Shown: piece by piece, positions 10,111 through 20,619 of the stretch | Layout of the letters: every line of letters begins with the position of its first letter | How positions within the stretch are numbered: the stretch's first letter is position 1 | From: Anodontia alba | Lineage: Eukaryota > Mollusca > Bivalvia > Lucinida > Lucinidae | Reading direction: 5' to 3' | Length of the DNA: 64,000 bases | Assembly: GCA_964016985.1 (NCBI GenBank) | Contig: OZ024834.1 | Span: forward strand, 82,992,289 to 83,056,288 | Notes under the pieces: model-generated | What the model saw: the letters and a program-made list of their open reading frames with translations, nothing else | The model's database searches: none | What the model was told of the DNA's origin: nothing | Program-made: the position numbers and the translations under genes

Positions 10111-11415
10111 AAGAAGTCTCTCTCAATCTATCCATGTTCATAACCTAGTGAGGCTGTAATGGTAAATTGAGTAACTGTATAGCAAGTTTTAGTATTATGC
10201 AGTTGTTTTCTATTCTCTTTTGGACAGTTGCCACGACAAATTGTGCTAAATTATACTTAGTGCCACAAGCTGTGTGAATTACAAGAACCTTCGCGCTGTT
10301 CGCAAAACTGGTACTTTCCGGCGCAGGGACATCTAGCGTACTTCAACAGGTTAACAGAATACATTGTAATACTCTAGCGTGAATAGTCAAGCTTTGCTAT
10401 TTGTTATATAGGCGAATCTTCACAAACCATCTACGCGAAACCTCATTGCCACGTACGGGTAAACAACGAATGGTAATGATCTTTGGCTTTTGCGATACAA
10501 GTAGTTTACCAATACCCCAGCCTCTCAGTGCCTTAAAGGACAGACGGAGTGCTTACCAAATTACGTGAATGGCCAGAATATTCGATTCTCGTATAAATAC
10601 CCTCAGAGACTAGTCTCGAGACGCGTAGTGGAATTCAAAGCAAACTGGAGTGCCTAGCAAACTGTATGTTGAATGTAGTAATTAGATTCGCCATATCGAG
10701 GCAATTCTAATGTCTGCACTACTTATTAGACGAATCATTATTTTATAGAAGGTCGAAAAGACACCCATAAATTATCTCATTTATCTTCTGACCTGGCGCT
10801 ATGGTTAAACCTCAGTGGATCACACTACCCATGTCTAGAACATATTTCGATGGTCCCAAAGCTGTTCGAGCCATTGGAGTGTCCGTATAGATACTGTCGC
10901 CTGTTCTCTCGACCTTACGTTAGCCTTAAACTACAATATTTACCTCTTCAGTGGGCTGTAAGAAAGGACTCCAATTCCTTGATTCTGACAAACCATAAAA
11001 GCCTCGTATTCATTGAAGCGTTCTAGTAGATTATATTCTTGCTGTAAAAATGTAAACCAATCATGACAGAAAGATGTTGAAGATTTTCAACCTTTTGCAT
11101 ACAGAAATCTCTTTCATGGTGCATACATTTTTGACGATGTGATGACATATATCGGGCTCATGAATTGCTACTTAGAGAGGTTGCCGGTGAGCAAGGGCCG
11201 ACAAAAAGAAAAGACATCTGAACAAATCAGCCGCCCTACATGAATTCTCAGTATAGAAAAGGAACCTAAAATGTACGTCAGTCTACAAATAGTTATAACA
11301 AAAATCAAACAACTAAAAACTGGAAAAAATGTAGAAAACTCAGAAATCTGAGAATCTTCACAGATAAAATCAATCGAAATCTATTTTAGTATATCTTTTA
11401 GAAAGGTGTGGTAGT
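10111..11415. other. AKR-1 intron, no firm gene
   Basis: AT-rich intron whose similarity to the right duplicate falls steadily to the right. The AKR exon expected between 9889 and 15993 is not recognisable here. A plus-strand frame near 10740-11025 is open in both duplicates and ends with NHKSLVFIEAF, which faintly recalls a retroelement RNase H motif. This is too weak to call. Confidence 0.5.
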
Positions 11416-11417
11416 GT

Positions 11418-11421
11418 TGGT

Positions 11422-11452
<31 letters not shown>

Positions 11453-11453
11453 G
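11418..11453. repeat. (GT)n-(G)n microsatellite
   Basis: A GT repeat runs directly into about 18 G residues. The window's right edge ends in the homologous tract at about 63980-64000. Confidence 0.95.
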
Positions 11454-11559
11454 TCAAAGTCCAAGGACTTTTGGCCAACCACCAAGCCTTTCTTGTCTCA
11501 AACGAGCGCAATCAAAGACGACCAAAATATCATATTGAAAGAAGATGAGAAATTGATCT

Positions 11560-12705
11560 CAGTAAGTTTTAAGTGAAAAGATGAATGATTTCTACACCAA
11601 TATAGCAAAAACTATCGGCATAAATTGTACTGCTCAAGTTAATGATGACCATCCATCCCTGTCAAAAATTTACGAAAGAATTCTTGGCGATCAGCTTACA
11701 TCTCACTTTAATGATTTTTTCATAGCACCTACCTCTCAAACAGAACCTAAAGAGTACAAATAGGAAGCACAATTAGCTCATGGGCAGAAATAATCAAAGG
11801 AGCCCCACAGGGCTCAATTCTAGGATCTAATCTTCAACATTTTTATGAATGACATATTTTGTTTCATCACTCACTGCAAGATTTATAACTAAGCAGATGA
11901 TAAGACTTTCTCATACTCTCACAGAGACCTTAACACTCTGAAAGAGATCCTCGAAAAAGGAGGCCTTATCATGCTTGAATGGTTTGATTCCAGCCAAATA
12001 CAAGCTATCTCAGATAATTTGTAGGCTGTCTCGGTCGGAATGAAAACATTTGAAGAGGTGAAACAGTTTAAAATAGCCGGTGGTGATATTCCCTGTGAGA
12101 AAAAATGTAAAGCTTTTGGGAGTGGAAATGGACTTTATGCTCAATTTGATATCCAAAGTAAAAAGATATGCACGAAGGCGGCTCGGCAACTCAATGTTTT
12201 ACATTCAGTAAATTTTATCAGACTTTTAATCTTCAAATCTTTTATCCAACCAAATTTTAATTACTGTCCTCTGATCTGGCAATTCTGCAGCAAAGAGAAA
12301 TTAAGAAGAAAAAAAAACTTCAATATAGAGCTCTCAGATTGTTTTTAAAGATTATATTTCGAGTTATGAGAGTCTCTTGAACAAAGTAAAACTTTCAACA
12401 CTTCATATTAACAGATTCAGAGGCATTGTTACAGAAACATATAAATGCAAAAATAGCTTGTCTTCTGATTACCTCAAAGACTTAGTTGAAATGATACTAT
12501 TTTTCCAGGTATGAAAACACAGTTAAGATACCTACAGTCAGAACTGTAACATAAGGACAGAGATCTTTAGGTTCGAGTCCGTACGTGTGTGGAACAGCTT
12601 ATCCAGTAAGATGAGAATAGCATTGAGCTTTTCAGAGTTCAAGGGTCTGATCCGCACCTGGGAAGGGTCTAAATGTAAAAGTGCCATGTGTGGCAGTTAA
12701 GAAGG
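11560..12705 (+). pseudogene. internally deleted CR1/jockey-type LINE fragment
   Basis: Broken plus-strand frames give NDFYTNIAKTIGI, then HPSLSKIYERILGDQLTSHF. Here the sequence jumps from upstream of the RT straight to a mid-RT motif, so about 200 residues are missing. Next come IIKGAPQGSILG, NYADDK-like catalytic remnants near 11890 (stops present), KICTKAARQLNVL, PNFNYCPLIW, and the typical 3' end IRTWEGSKCKCAMCGS with a stop near 12700. It is a dead copy inserted in an AKR-1 intron. Confidence 0.85.
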
Positions 12706-13112
12706 TCAGGTCAGTAAACTGTGTCTGTGTTTTACCTGTGTTCTATATGTTGCTGTGTATGTTTAAATTTTTACTGCATGCATTTTTATTTATATTAGTT
12801 TTTGCTGGCTTGTTTTTGCAGGTCAACATTTGATTTTAAACATTGAGTGTACCTTTGTAGCACTTTCGTCTCTCGGTTGCTTTCACTTTTGTTATATCTT
12901 ATACAATTGTTTGTCAGAAAAAAAGCCTCTTGTACCTAACTTTTATTGTTTATAGTAACATCGACGTAAAATAAATGTTCTTATATCCTGTACCTCGGTA
13001 ACTTCAGATACATTTTGCTATTATATAACAGTCAAAATATAACTGAAGTTACGCGGGAAAGGTCATGATCAGGAAGAATCAACCTTCCCAAGGCACCGAA
13101 GGAAGATCACTT

Positions 13113-13118
<6 letters not shown>
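12706..13118. other. LINE 3' flank, no gene
   Basis: T-rich sequence with AATAAA-like runs (near 12968) that may be the 3' untranslated tail of the LINE fragment. No exon is seen. Confidence 0.4.

Positions 13119-13155
<37 letters not shown>
13119..13155. repeat. poly(A) tract
   Basis: An unbroken run of about 37 A, possibly a retroelement tail of uncertain owner. Confidence 0.9.
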
Positions 13156-13157
<2 letters not shown>

Positions 13158-13399
13158 ACATGCGAACAAAGAATAACTATACCAAAGGAACTGTCTTGGA
13201 GTGATAAGCGAACAGTCTAGTAATGGAGCAAGAGGTCACTTGAACCAGCTTTACTCGCGCGAATCCTCGCACAGAATTCTGATACAGCTCCAAATTTGTA
13301 CCAAATTACAAATTTGTGTTCGGGTTGCACACGCCGCCTCTACCTCATCAGTGAAAGATCACTGTAAAACATATGAGCCAGCGCGCGACAAAACATACA

Positions 13400-13480
13400 G
13401 CTTGTGCGACCAGCGAGACTCAGGTTAGTCTGCGCATTTACGCAGTCTGAACAGAGACTTCACTGATCGCATGTGCCTTT
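13400..13480. mobile_element. MITE B fragment
   Basis: CAGCGAGACTCAGGTTAGTC and GCGCATTTACGCAGTCTGA match the left half of MITE B; the right half is missing. Confidence 0.45.
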
Positions 13481-13623
13481 TACAGCCTCCTGGCTATCCA
13501 AAGAGGCATAAAAAAGAACCATTGCCATACTGGGGGTTGGGGATTTACAGGCAGACCTGAGTCTTGGCTACACACACATGCCTTAAGGTTTTGTCCTTCA
13601 CTGGCTCATATTAGGTAATCTTA

Positions 13624-14774
13624 CGATGGTGAGTCAATAAGTAACCAGTCTAACTTATTTCCGGTTGAGAGCCACCTCTTCTTTTTCGATGTAATTGCAC
13701 TCTAGTGTGATGCCTTAGACCAACGGTGTTAAAGTGCCATCAGCCCAGAACTGAAAAGGTCAGGGTCCTTTCCAATGACCCACTCCTCAACTGCCGTCAC
13801 GACTTCTTCGTCAGATCGGAAATGAAGTCCACGGATATCCTTTTTCAAGTTTGGAAATAGGAAGAAGTCGCTAAGAACTAGGTCAGGCGAATAGGCAGGA
13901 TGTGGTATTAATTCATACCCGTTTCGCTCTACAGCATCCATTGCAACTTTGCAAGTGTGGACTCTCGTGTTGTCCTGTTCCAGCAAAACACCTTTAGAGA
14001 ATTTACGTCGGCATTTTTCACGGATGGCGGTTCTCAGCTGTTCTAACAAGTTTGCATAGTACACTCCAGTTATTGTACTTCTCTTGGGTAAAAAAATCCA
14101 ACATAATAAAGCCTTTTTCGTCCCAAAATACTGTGGCCATCACCTTGCCCGCAGATGGTTGCGTCTTGAATTTCTTTGGCCTCAGGGACCCAGGCCCTAC
14201 CCACTGAGCTTTATTCTCTGGCTCATAATAATGGGGACCCAATGAGCTGTTAGCTTGCGCATACCTAAACGATCATGTAAGATTGTTGAAACGCTACCAT
14301 GCGTAATGCCTTATGCCTGTGCTTTTTCTTTTACCTGAATCCGCCTATCAGAGTATACCAGATCCCGAACTTTCTTATGCATTTCTTCGTCGGTGGCATC
14401 CAGTGGGCGTCCAGACCTTGCTTCATCTTCTAAAGACGTCCTACCGCGTTTGAATTCCCCTACCCAGAATTTGACCTGAGCATAAGATGGTGCAGAAGAC
14501 CCATAAACATCGGCTAACTCGCCGTGTATTTCCTTGCCTGTTTTACATTTTAAATACAAATACCGAATTACAGCACGGTACTCAACTTTAGATGAAAAGC
14601 ATGCCATTGCATCACTAGCCATGTTTGATATTCAATATCTTATTAAAGAATGACTCGATACGTGTGCAATATTGTACCCATGTATAAAACATATATTGAA
14701 ACAAAGCATGAAAATCGTGACTCTCTCGGTCAATCGGAAATGGGATAGGCTGGTTATCTATTGACACGCCCTCG
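13624..14774 (-). mobile_element. mariner transposon, inactive (copy 1)
   Basis: The element is flanked by TA on both sides and has imperfect inverted ends that read CGATGGTGAGTCAATAAGTA on the left and CGAGGGCGTGTCAATAGATA from the right. At about 1.15 kb it is slightly shorter than a full mariner because of an internal deletion. It lies in the AKR-1 intron between exon 4 and the 9711-9889 exon. The same family recurs at 25626 in the other orientation. Confidence 0.9.
13729..14622 (-). pseudogene. mariner transposase pseudogene
   Basis: The N-terminus begins MASDAMACFSSKVEYRAVIR and contains the mariner helix-turn-helix (HGELADVYG, AQVKFWVGEFKRGRTS, SGRPLDATDEE). After the TAHWV region about 50 residues are lost, removing the first catalytic Asp region. 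The frame then shifts through PHYYEPENKAQW and PKKFKTQPSAGKVMA, and shifts again into YYANLLEQLR. The later catalytic segments LLEQDNTRVHT and HPAYSPDLVLSDFFLFPNLK remain. One deletion and at least one frameshift make it non-functional. Confidence 0.9.
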
Positions 14775-14779
14775 TAAAT

Positions 14780-15100
14780 GTTAATAACAAAGCAAAAAAA
14801 CAGCCTATATCGATATAATCAGAGCGTAATTTAGTCACGCTAAGAGATCATAAAGCTATTTTTTTCTTGCTCAGCTCGGCTGAGCATGAAAGTTGTCCTG
14901 CTAATAAATCTCAAATAACTAACAATTGCAAATGCCTTCTTACTACACAAAGATGAGCATAACAAATTCTCCCCTAATACATATGATAATGCCAACTATT
15001 GTTTTTATTGCATTTTAATATTTTTTTAGCAGAGAAAGTGACATACTCAGCTGAGTTATGGCCTCGGTGACAGTTTTTTTCTGAAGGCATCATGTCAAAT
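14780..15100. other. AKR-1 intron, no feature
   Basis: AT-rich sequence; nothing recognised on either strand. Confidence 0.5.
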
Positions 15101-15103
15101 ACT

Positions 15104-15104
15104 T

Positions 15105-15155
<51 letters not shown>

Positions 15156-15190
15156 CAACAACAACAACAACAAAAAAAAAAAACCCAAAA
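15104..15190. repeat. (AC)n, (AAC)n and A-rich microsatellite
   Basis: A run of about 24 AC repeats passes into AACAAC repeats and then a poly(A) stretch. Confidence 0.95.
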
Positions 15191-15394
15191 AACAGAACCT
15201 GAGCCTTCGCTGGGGATACTTGCAGAGTTGTAAGAAATGCAGTGCCCCGGTTTATATAATATTATGCATTGTTCGATATAGTGGTTTAGATCATATTCTT
15301 TGACTCCTAAAATCTACTCCGATGCTTGCAGCAAAATAGTGGGAGTGTAAAACCGTCACATCGTTTTCTGAAGCCATATAAAATATAATGAATT

Positions 15395-15470
15395 TACCCA
15401 GAAAATGCCACAATTACGAAGCACGGCCTTCCCGAGGCAAAAAAAAAAAAAAAAAAAAAAAAAAAACGAA
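15395..15470 (-). repeat. R300 fragment with poly(A)
   Basis: CCAGAAAATGCCACAATTAC and GAAGCACGGCCTTCCC match the end of R300 in reverse, followed by about 27 A. The tract sits inside the repeat copy rather than at a gene end. Confidence 0.5.
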
Positions 15471-15752
15471 GGAGAGATAAGGAACAGATAATGACAAAAC
15501 AAACGCTACATCATGAAACATCGACACATAAACAAAGAAGCTTATTAAGTCAAATACATATGTATTAAGAATCTGAGTCCTGTATTTTTGTAGTGCCTTG
15601 CTTATTTTTGAAGCGGCCCAGTGCAGAGACAATATAAGAAATTGTGGTAGAGACAGTAATTTAGGTCAAGTAACTTTGTAATGTCTACGCAATGTCTACA
15701 CTCACCTGACTGAAGAATAATTGTGCCGCAAAATCAAAACACGTACATTTGG

Positions 15753-15938
15753 ACATGTGCACCCAATGAAGCTTCAGATCACCCTGCGCATTCGTGCAGT
15801 CTAATAAAAAAAACTTTCACTCTGGCGCACTTTGGACAGCCAAGGAAGCATAAATTATTTTTCTTCATGCGGGCGAAGAAGACTGATCAGTCTGCGTAAA
15901 CGCTCAGGCTGTTTTGAGTCTTAGTTGAGCGGACATGT
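15753..15938. mobile_element. MITE B, full-length copy
   Basis: Ends ACATGTGCACCCAATGAAG and TTAGTTGAGCGGACATGT with internal CACCCTGCGCATTCGTGC. Non-coding and imperfectly palindromic. Confidence 0.75.
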
Positions 15939-15992
15939 CATGAAGGTACGTTTTCTCACGATGTATCTCAACTGTTAAATGGATTGTAATAC

Positions 15993-16166
15993 CTGCAGAC
16001 TAATACAGTTATTCAGTCCAAGTTCTTTGGTGACTTCTGCGATCTTCTGAAGTTGCCAACCACAGACATTGCTGAAACCGAAGTAACGAATTTTTTCACA
16101 TCTCACGAGATCGTCGAACGTGCGCAATGTTTCTTCTATTGGTGTAGCATTGTCCCATGCATGAGC
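15993..16166 (-). CDS. aldo/keto reductase AKR-1, exon 4 (catalytic His)
   Basis: 174 nt (58 codons), acceptor TTTTAG and donor GTATTA, phase 0 at both ends. It encodes AHAWDNATPIEETLRTF, then VRCEKIRYFGFSNVCGWQLQ and ends CISLQ. Joined to exon 3 it gives DLYQ-AHAWD, which places the AKR catalytic His at about residue 138. The FSN/GWQLQK segment is the active-site and cofactor amide-binding strand. Reading past the donor meets a stop within a few codons, so splicing is required. The next exon, expected to encode QYSLLCR to WSPLKG, is not found. Confidence 0.95.
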
Positions 16167-16315
16167 CTAAAATGTACAACACTATTATGTCAACATATTG
16201 TAACATATGTACCCTAAATATTGGGAAACTTTATGTACTTACCATATTCGTCCTTAAATTTGAAATAGTCCATTCCACTACCTCCGCTGATGTGTCCAAA
16301 TATTGCTGTCTATAT

Positions 16316-16372
16316 GGCAAACAGTGTAGATGCAGCGTTCTGTGGCGTCTGATCTGGATCTAAACTGCTTGC
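16316..16372. mobile_element. palindromic MITE A (asymmetric)
   Basis: GGCAAACAGTGTAGATGCAG on the left and ATCTGGATCTAAACTGCTTG on the right, with an interior TGTGGCGTCTG. Part of the left arm is deleted. Confidence 0.7.
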
Positions 16373-16529
16373 AAAGGTCCCTATACTTAGGGTTAGTACA
16401 GTTAATTGTTATCATATATAGCGACTATTTACATGATCTTCTTAAGGAGTGAAGGCGCTACCGAAATAAAGTGAACGAAAGATGAAAGTGATTTTTCGTT
16501 CTACTGAACTTTTATATTCATATATGTCG

Positions 16530-16716
16530 TGCCACAGCATCTCCTACATGACTAAACGTATGCCCAGCGAATACTGAGATCATCCACTCGGTCTGATCGG
16601 TATTCGCAGGGTACTCTGGGTAGCCAAGGATCTAAGCATCTTCGGGCTGGTTAACGACGCAAAGGCTGATCTGTCATCGCTTAGCGGACATGTGAGCTTG
16701 TAGAAAATGCTGTGAC
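16530..16716. mobile_element. MITE B with extended inverted ends
   Basis: GCCACAGCATCTCCTACATG on the left pairs with CATGTGAGCTTGTAGAAAAT and GCTGTG on the right. Inside are GCCCAGCGAATACTGAGAT and its partner. This copy shows more of the terminal inverted repeat than the others. Confidence 0.65.
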
Positions 16717-17046
16717 CCGGATCATATTTAAATGAAATACATTTATATGCTTTAAAATTAGATTATTTTACTTTTGCTAGGATCCTTTTTGAAACAGCTA
16801 GAGAACTACTTATACAAGCTGGTTGTCAACATGGTTATTGTACATTTGCTGAAAAAACAACAACAACAACAAAAAAACAACAACAAAAAACAAACTCAAA
16901 ACAATTGAGAATATTCTATTGCCATGAAAAACGTCTTAGATTAACCTTTGTCATGCTTAATAAATTCAGATGCCACTTCTATTTCTAATTGTCAGCCAGT
17001 GAGATTACTTCATCCAAATTTTTATTACAAATTCATTTATTGACTG
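16717..17046. other. AKR-1 intron, no gene
   Basis: AT-rich with a short (CAA)n tract near 16855-16895; nothing else seen. Confidence 0.5.
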
Positions 17047-17114
17047 ACAAACAGTGTAGGTCCAGATCAGTTGGCCTCTTCAAAAGCCAATTGATCTGGA
17101 TCCACACTGTTTGC
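17047..17114. mobile_element. palindromic MITE A
   Basis: CAAACAGTGTAGGTCCAGAT on the left and ATCTGGATCCACACTGTTTG on the right form a near-perfect hairpin around TTGGCCTCTTCAAAAGCCAA. Confidence 0.85.
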
Positions 17115-18562
17115 AAATGCAGGGAACATTCTTGTTAAGCAGGACCAGGGTTAAAAAGCTTTTCCTACATAACACTGTATATTACCTATTTAGTTTAAGG
17201 GCAGACTGAGATATGTGGCGTATTTTTTGTTTGTGGCACCCCCATACCGCAGGAAGAAACAAAATCGTTGATGTCATGAGTGAGGGACAAAACTTGGGGA
17301 CGGAGATTAATGTTGTACTAAGTTATCAATGGTCGATATTCTGTAAAGTACATAATTAGTATACTCTTGTCAAAGTCATATTAAATGTAAAATGCAATAA
17401 TCTTTTTCATGACTTAGCATTGAATAAACAATCTTTAAGTACTTTCCGATATATTTGGCTGTCGAATAGTTTGGTTTCTGTTATATTTTCCACCATAACA
17501 TAGAAAAATCAATGTTACACTTAAAGATGTTTCGTTGTAAATTTCATCATGAAGAACGTTATCTTCTAAATATTAATAGTTACCTAAAAGGAATTTATTT
17601 ACCTGTTTAAAGTTACAATTAGAATACTTTCAATTTTTTTTTCATGGGTGTGGGAGTGATGCAACAGAATATAGAATATATAACACAATATAAAATTTTG
17701 CCTTAAAACATATGCTATCTTAAACGGAACTACTAAAACGGTACCTCTTTTGATGCTATTAATTTGAGTGCTATGGAACGTGGGTGGATAATTGTTTAAT
17801 GATCCCACCTATCAATAAAAAGGTAAAACTGAAAGTCTGTATATGCAGTGATAAGTTTGCTGCAATATTTCGATACAAAACAAACTGAAATGAAACTATT
17901 AAGTCATTAGCGTTTTATTTCAAACAATCCTGATGTGGATTTGATTGTTTCAGCTCCTGAGTTCTCTAATTTACTTTGTACACACTCACGTCTAGACCTG
18001 GTCAATAATTAAAGGGTACAGTATAGGATTAAAATGAATAATAAAATGATTAAATAGCAAAACATTCAAAATTTTGCAATACCATGCTATCAACAACTAC
18101 TATCATAAAAGGACATACATTGTTGTTAAGATTTAAAGAAATGTTGTGTTTTTTAGCAAAGATGGTAGATACAAAATTTACGAAAATCTATGAAGTGCAA
18201 ATAATGCATTGTAGTTTGGCAAAGCAAGCCCTCAGAAGTACTTGCCACATGCAACTCTAATATGCATTTAAAGTCTAGTGATTATATGCCATAACATTTA
18301 GTCAATTAACAGAAGATAGGAAATGGGATTACCTCACCCACCTGTATGTTATGATACCCATTGAACCAAAGCTCCGAATAGCAAATAATTTCAGGAATAG
18401 ACGGCCTCTACATGAGGCTACTTAACAACAATAAAAAAGATAATGGAAATCCCTTTGTACCAGGAAAACAGGCTTATGGAACCCGCCCCCTTTCCAAGCA
18501 AAAGGGTTATCTGGTTTGTTTTTATTATTACTATTACTTTTAATAAAATTTTCTGCATTTAA
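17115..18562. other. AKR-1 intron, no gene
   Basis: About 1.4 kb of AT-rich intron between exons 4 and 3. I see no splice-flanked coding segment, terminal repeat or tandem array. Confidence 0.5.
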
Positions 18563-18622
18563 TGCAAAAAGTGCAGATCCTGATCAGACGCCGCGTTCCA
18601 ATCGGGGTCTACCCTGTTTGCC
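18563..18622. mobile_element. palindromic MITE A
   Basis: GTGCAGATCCTGATCAGACG and GGGGTCTACCCTGTTTGCC form degenerate arms. It abuts the hairpin MITE at 18621, an apparent nested or adjacent insertion. Confidence 0.65.
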
Positions 18623-18880
18623 GAAAATATACTGAAAATTTTACCACCAAAAAATACAAATTTTTTGATAAAAATCTTTGAGATTTTTCATATTTCTGTT
18701 CAAAAACATAGATTGTGGGTACTCGTTAGAACCGCCACGACGAGGCGGTTCTAACGAGTACTACAATATATGTTTTGAGCAGGAATAAGAAAAATAATGT
18801 ATACCCCTGTAAACCTCAGTTTTACTATATAAAAGTGGGATTTAAGGGGGTCAAAATTATATAGGCATGTTTTCGTGATG
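18621..18880. mobile_element. hairpin MITE (CGAAAACACGCC family)
   Basis: The central hairpin GGGTACTCGTTAGAACCGCC with its complement lies at 18717-18760, and the right end ATATAGGCATGTTTTCGTGA is intact. The left terminal repeat is degraded where the neighbouring MITE A ends. Confidence 0.75.
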
Positions 18881-18907
18881 TGATGTATCTAAAAGTACTG
18901 ACAGAAT

Positions 18908-18976
18908 GGCAAATAGTGTAGACCTTGATCAAGCTGTATATATAGGAGTAGTTTGGTCTGGGTCTACACTGTTTGC
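18908..18976. mobile_element. palindromic MITE A
   Basis: GGCAAATAGTGTAGACCTTG and TGGGTCTACACTGTTTGC are inverted ends around a diverged centre. Confidence 0.8.
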
Positions 18977-19026
18977 TCATACCTACTTTCCGAATATTTA
19001 GCATAAATATGTTATACCAGTAACAC

Positions 19027-19050
19027 CTTTTTTTTTTTTTTTTTTTTTTG
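19027..19050. repeat. poly(T) tract
   Basis: Run of over 20 T. Confidence 0.9.
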
Positions 19051-19695
19051 AGAAAACATAAAAAAATCCCCAGTTTTCACAAGGAAAATTAGGCAGGGTA
19101 GGGTTACCCTAAACACACATACTTTTTTTATTATCGTAAATGAAAATATGTCGTTCTGATTGACAATATCTTATCAACGATCATTTGTCTTCTGTTTCTG
19201 TGTTTTGTTCTCAAATATTTGCCATAATTTTAAATGTACGCCCAAAACTTAGTCTGACGTATGCAATTTCTACATTTTTTTTGGAGTTTGTTGCTAAAAA
19301 ATACATTTTTTCATTTCTTTGCTGATTTTAAATTGTTAACAATTCACAACAACATGTGAAATTTCAGAAATATTGTACAAACGGAACTTGTTTGAAAACC
19401 TGCCACCAAGTTCCCTACCCGCGCCGATTTTTTGCAAAACTTGCAACCATTTTGAAAAATGGGAAAAAGTGAAAATATGTGATTTTTAAACCAATGACCA
19501 GAATGAATCTTTTGTGCATATGTAGTTACGACAAAAATTTTTACAAAACATTATGACCGAAGATTGCAAATTTACTTCTGTGCAAAGCGCCAAGCAAAAA
19601 AAAAAAAACAAAAACAAAAAAAAAAAAACAAAAACAAAAAAAAAAAACGAATTTCTGAAAGTTATCAAAAAGCACAGTAATTGCCTGCTTCTTAC
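19051..19695. other. AKR-1 intron, no gene
   Basis: The segment at about 19140-19600 resembles 49200-49680 (TTCTGATTGAC, TGTGTTTTGTTCTCAAATAT, TTTCTTTGCTGA), so an uncharacterised dispersed repeat is present. A-rich tracts occur at 19596-19648. Confidence 0.45.
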
Positions 19696-19849
19696 CTGAT
19701 ATAAGTCGATGAAGTCAGTCTGCAGCCGTTTCAGACTGCCTTCACAGCTTTCTATAAGACGTCGACGACTCAAACCACCACAGTTTTGGTTGGTAACATC
19801 AAGGGGATATCTTGCTTTTGTTGCAATGACTATCTTCTCTCTCTGTTGC
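19696..19849 (-). CDS. aldo/keto reductase AKR-1, exon 3 (catalytic Lys)
   Basis: 154 nt with acceptor ATACAG and donor GTAAG. It starts with one base completing a Lys codon begun in exon 2 (phase 2) and ends on a complete codon. It encodes REKIVIATKARYP, where the Lys of ATK is the catalytic Lys at about residue 96, then GGLSRRRLIESCEGSLKRL and QTDFIDLYQ, the canonical AKR helix and strand leading into the catalytic His of exon 4. Phases agree on both sides. Confidence 0.95.
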
Positions 19850-20047
19850 CTGTATTAAGAAGATGATAAAAGTGATTAATATACAGCCATTTTTTTACGA
19901 GGACACAATTATTATAAGTTGTTGATTTCCTGCTCATCAACCCCCTTAAGAAAATTATATATATAGTAAGAAACTAAAATTTCGAACACTTAATTTCATA
20001 CCTAAATTTTGCTTTTTATGCAGTTTTCTTAAAATACTTGGTTGAAT

Positions 20048-20102
20048 GGCAAACGGTGTAGATCCTGATCAGACTAATCTCATCTGGGTCTACACTGTTT
20101 GC
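20048..20102. mobile_element. palindromic MITE A
   Basis: GGCAAACGGTGTAGATCCTG and TCTGGGTCTACACTGTTTGC flank a short loop. Confidence 0.85.
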
Positions 20103-20359
20103 ATATGCCATTTTGTAAGAAATTTTTGATTACTATGTTAGGACATTTACTGTAATAAGAAAAAACAAAGGACTAATGGTCCTGCAGCTCACCTTTTCTG
20201 AGCAAGCTTACGGTAACATTTTTAAGGGATGAAACGTATGGGTATGATAACCGGTACCGTTTTATAAAACCTATGATCTCTGTATCCTACAGTAACTTGG
20301 TATGGAATTTAGCTGGCGAAACAGAAACCATATAAAATAAAATATGGCGTTGATAAAGT

Positions 20360-20598
20360 GACATTCTAAATATCAAAGTCCTGTGCCTTCTAATTTAACA
20401 CAAAAAGATTTTTTTAAAGTTTTTCCCCATATGAGCCTATGTAAGACAAGTGAACCCTGGGTGGGGTTATTTTTGATTCCAGGACTATAATGTGAACAAT
20501 CTTGGTGAATATCTACTAGATAAATCTAAGTACCAAATGTCAAAGGCCAAGGACTTCTAGTTTTACACAAGGAGTTTTTAAAAAATTTTTCCCATATG
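20360..20598 (+). repeat. ~150-bp satellite, left remnant interrupted by a TIR-bounded insertion
   Basis: Units contain AAATATCAAAG, a T-rich stretch, CCCATATGAG, GTAAGACAAGTGA and CAATCTTGGT. The same unit resumes at 25159-25620, so the intervening 4.56 kb is an insertion within one array. Confidence 0.8.
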
Positions 20599-20619
20599 CA
20601 GGAATTCTCGTACTACAGG

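Larger units (their letters stand above)
1..11455. repeat. left copy of ~52.55-kb-period segmental duplication
   Basis: The sequence from base 1 to the G-rich microsatellite near 11455 aligns collinearly with 52560-64000 in the same orientation. Both copies are cut by the window edges, so the true breakpoints are not visible. In the first 750 bases I count roughly 10 differences (about 1.3%). Near 9.7-11.2 kb the copies differ by several percent, and by more in places. It carries two AKR-1 exons, a LINE remnant, MITEs and foldback repeats. It could be a real tandem gene duplication or, less likely given the uneven divergence, an unpurged haplotype. Confidence 0.95.
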
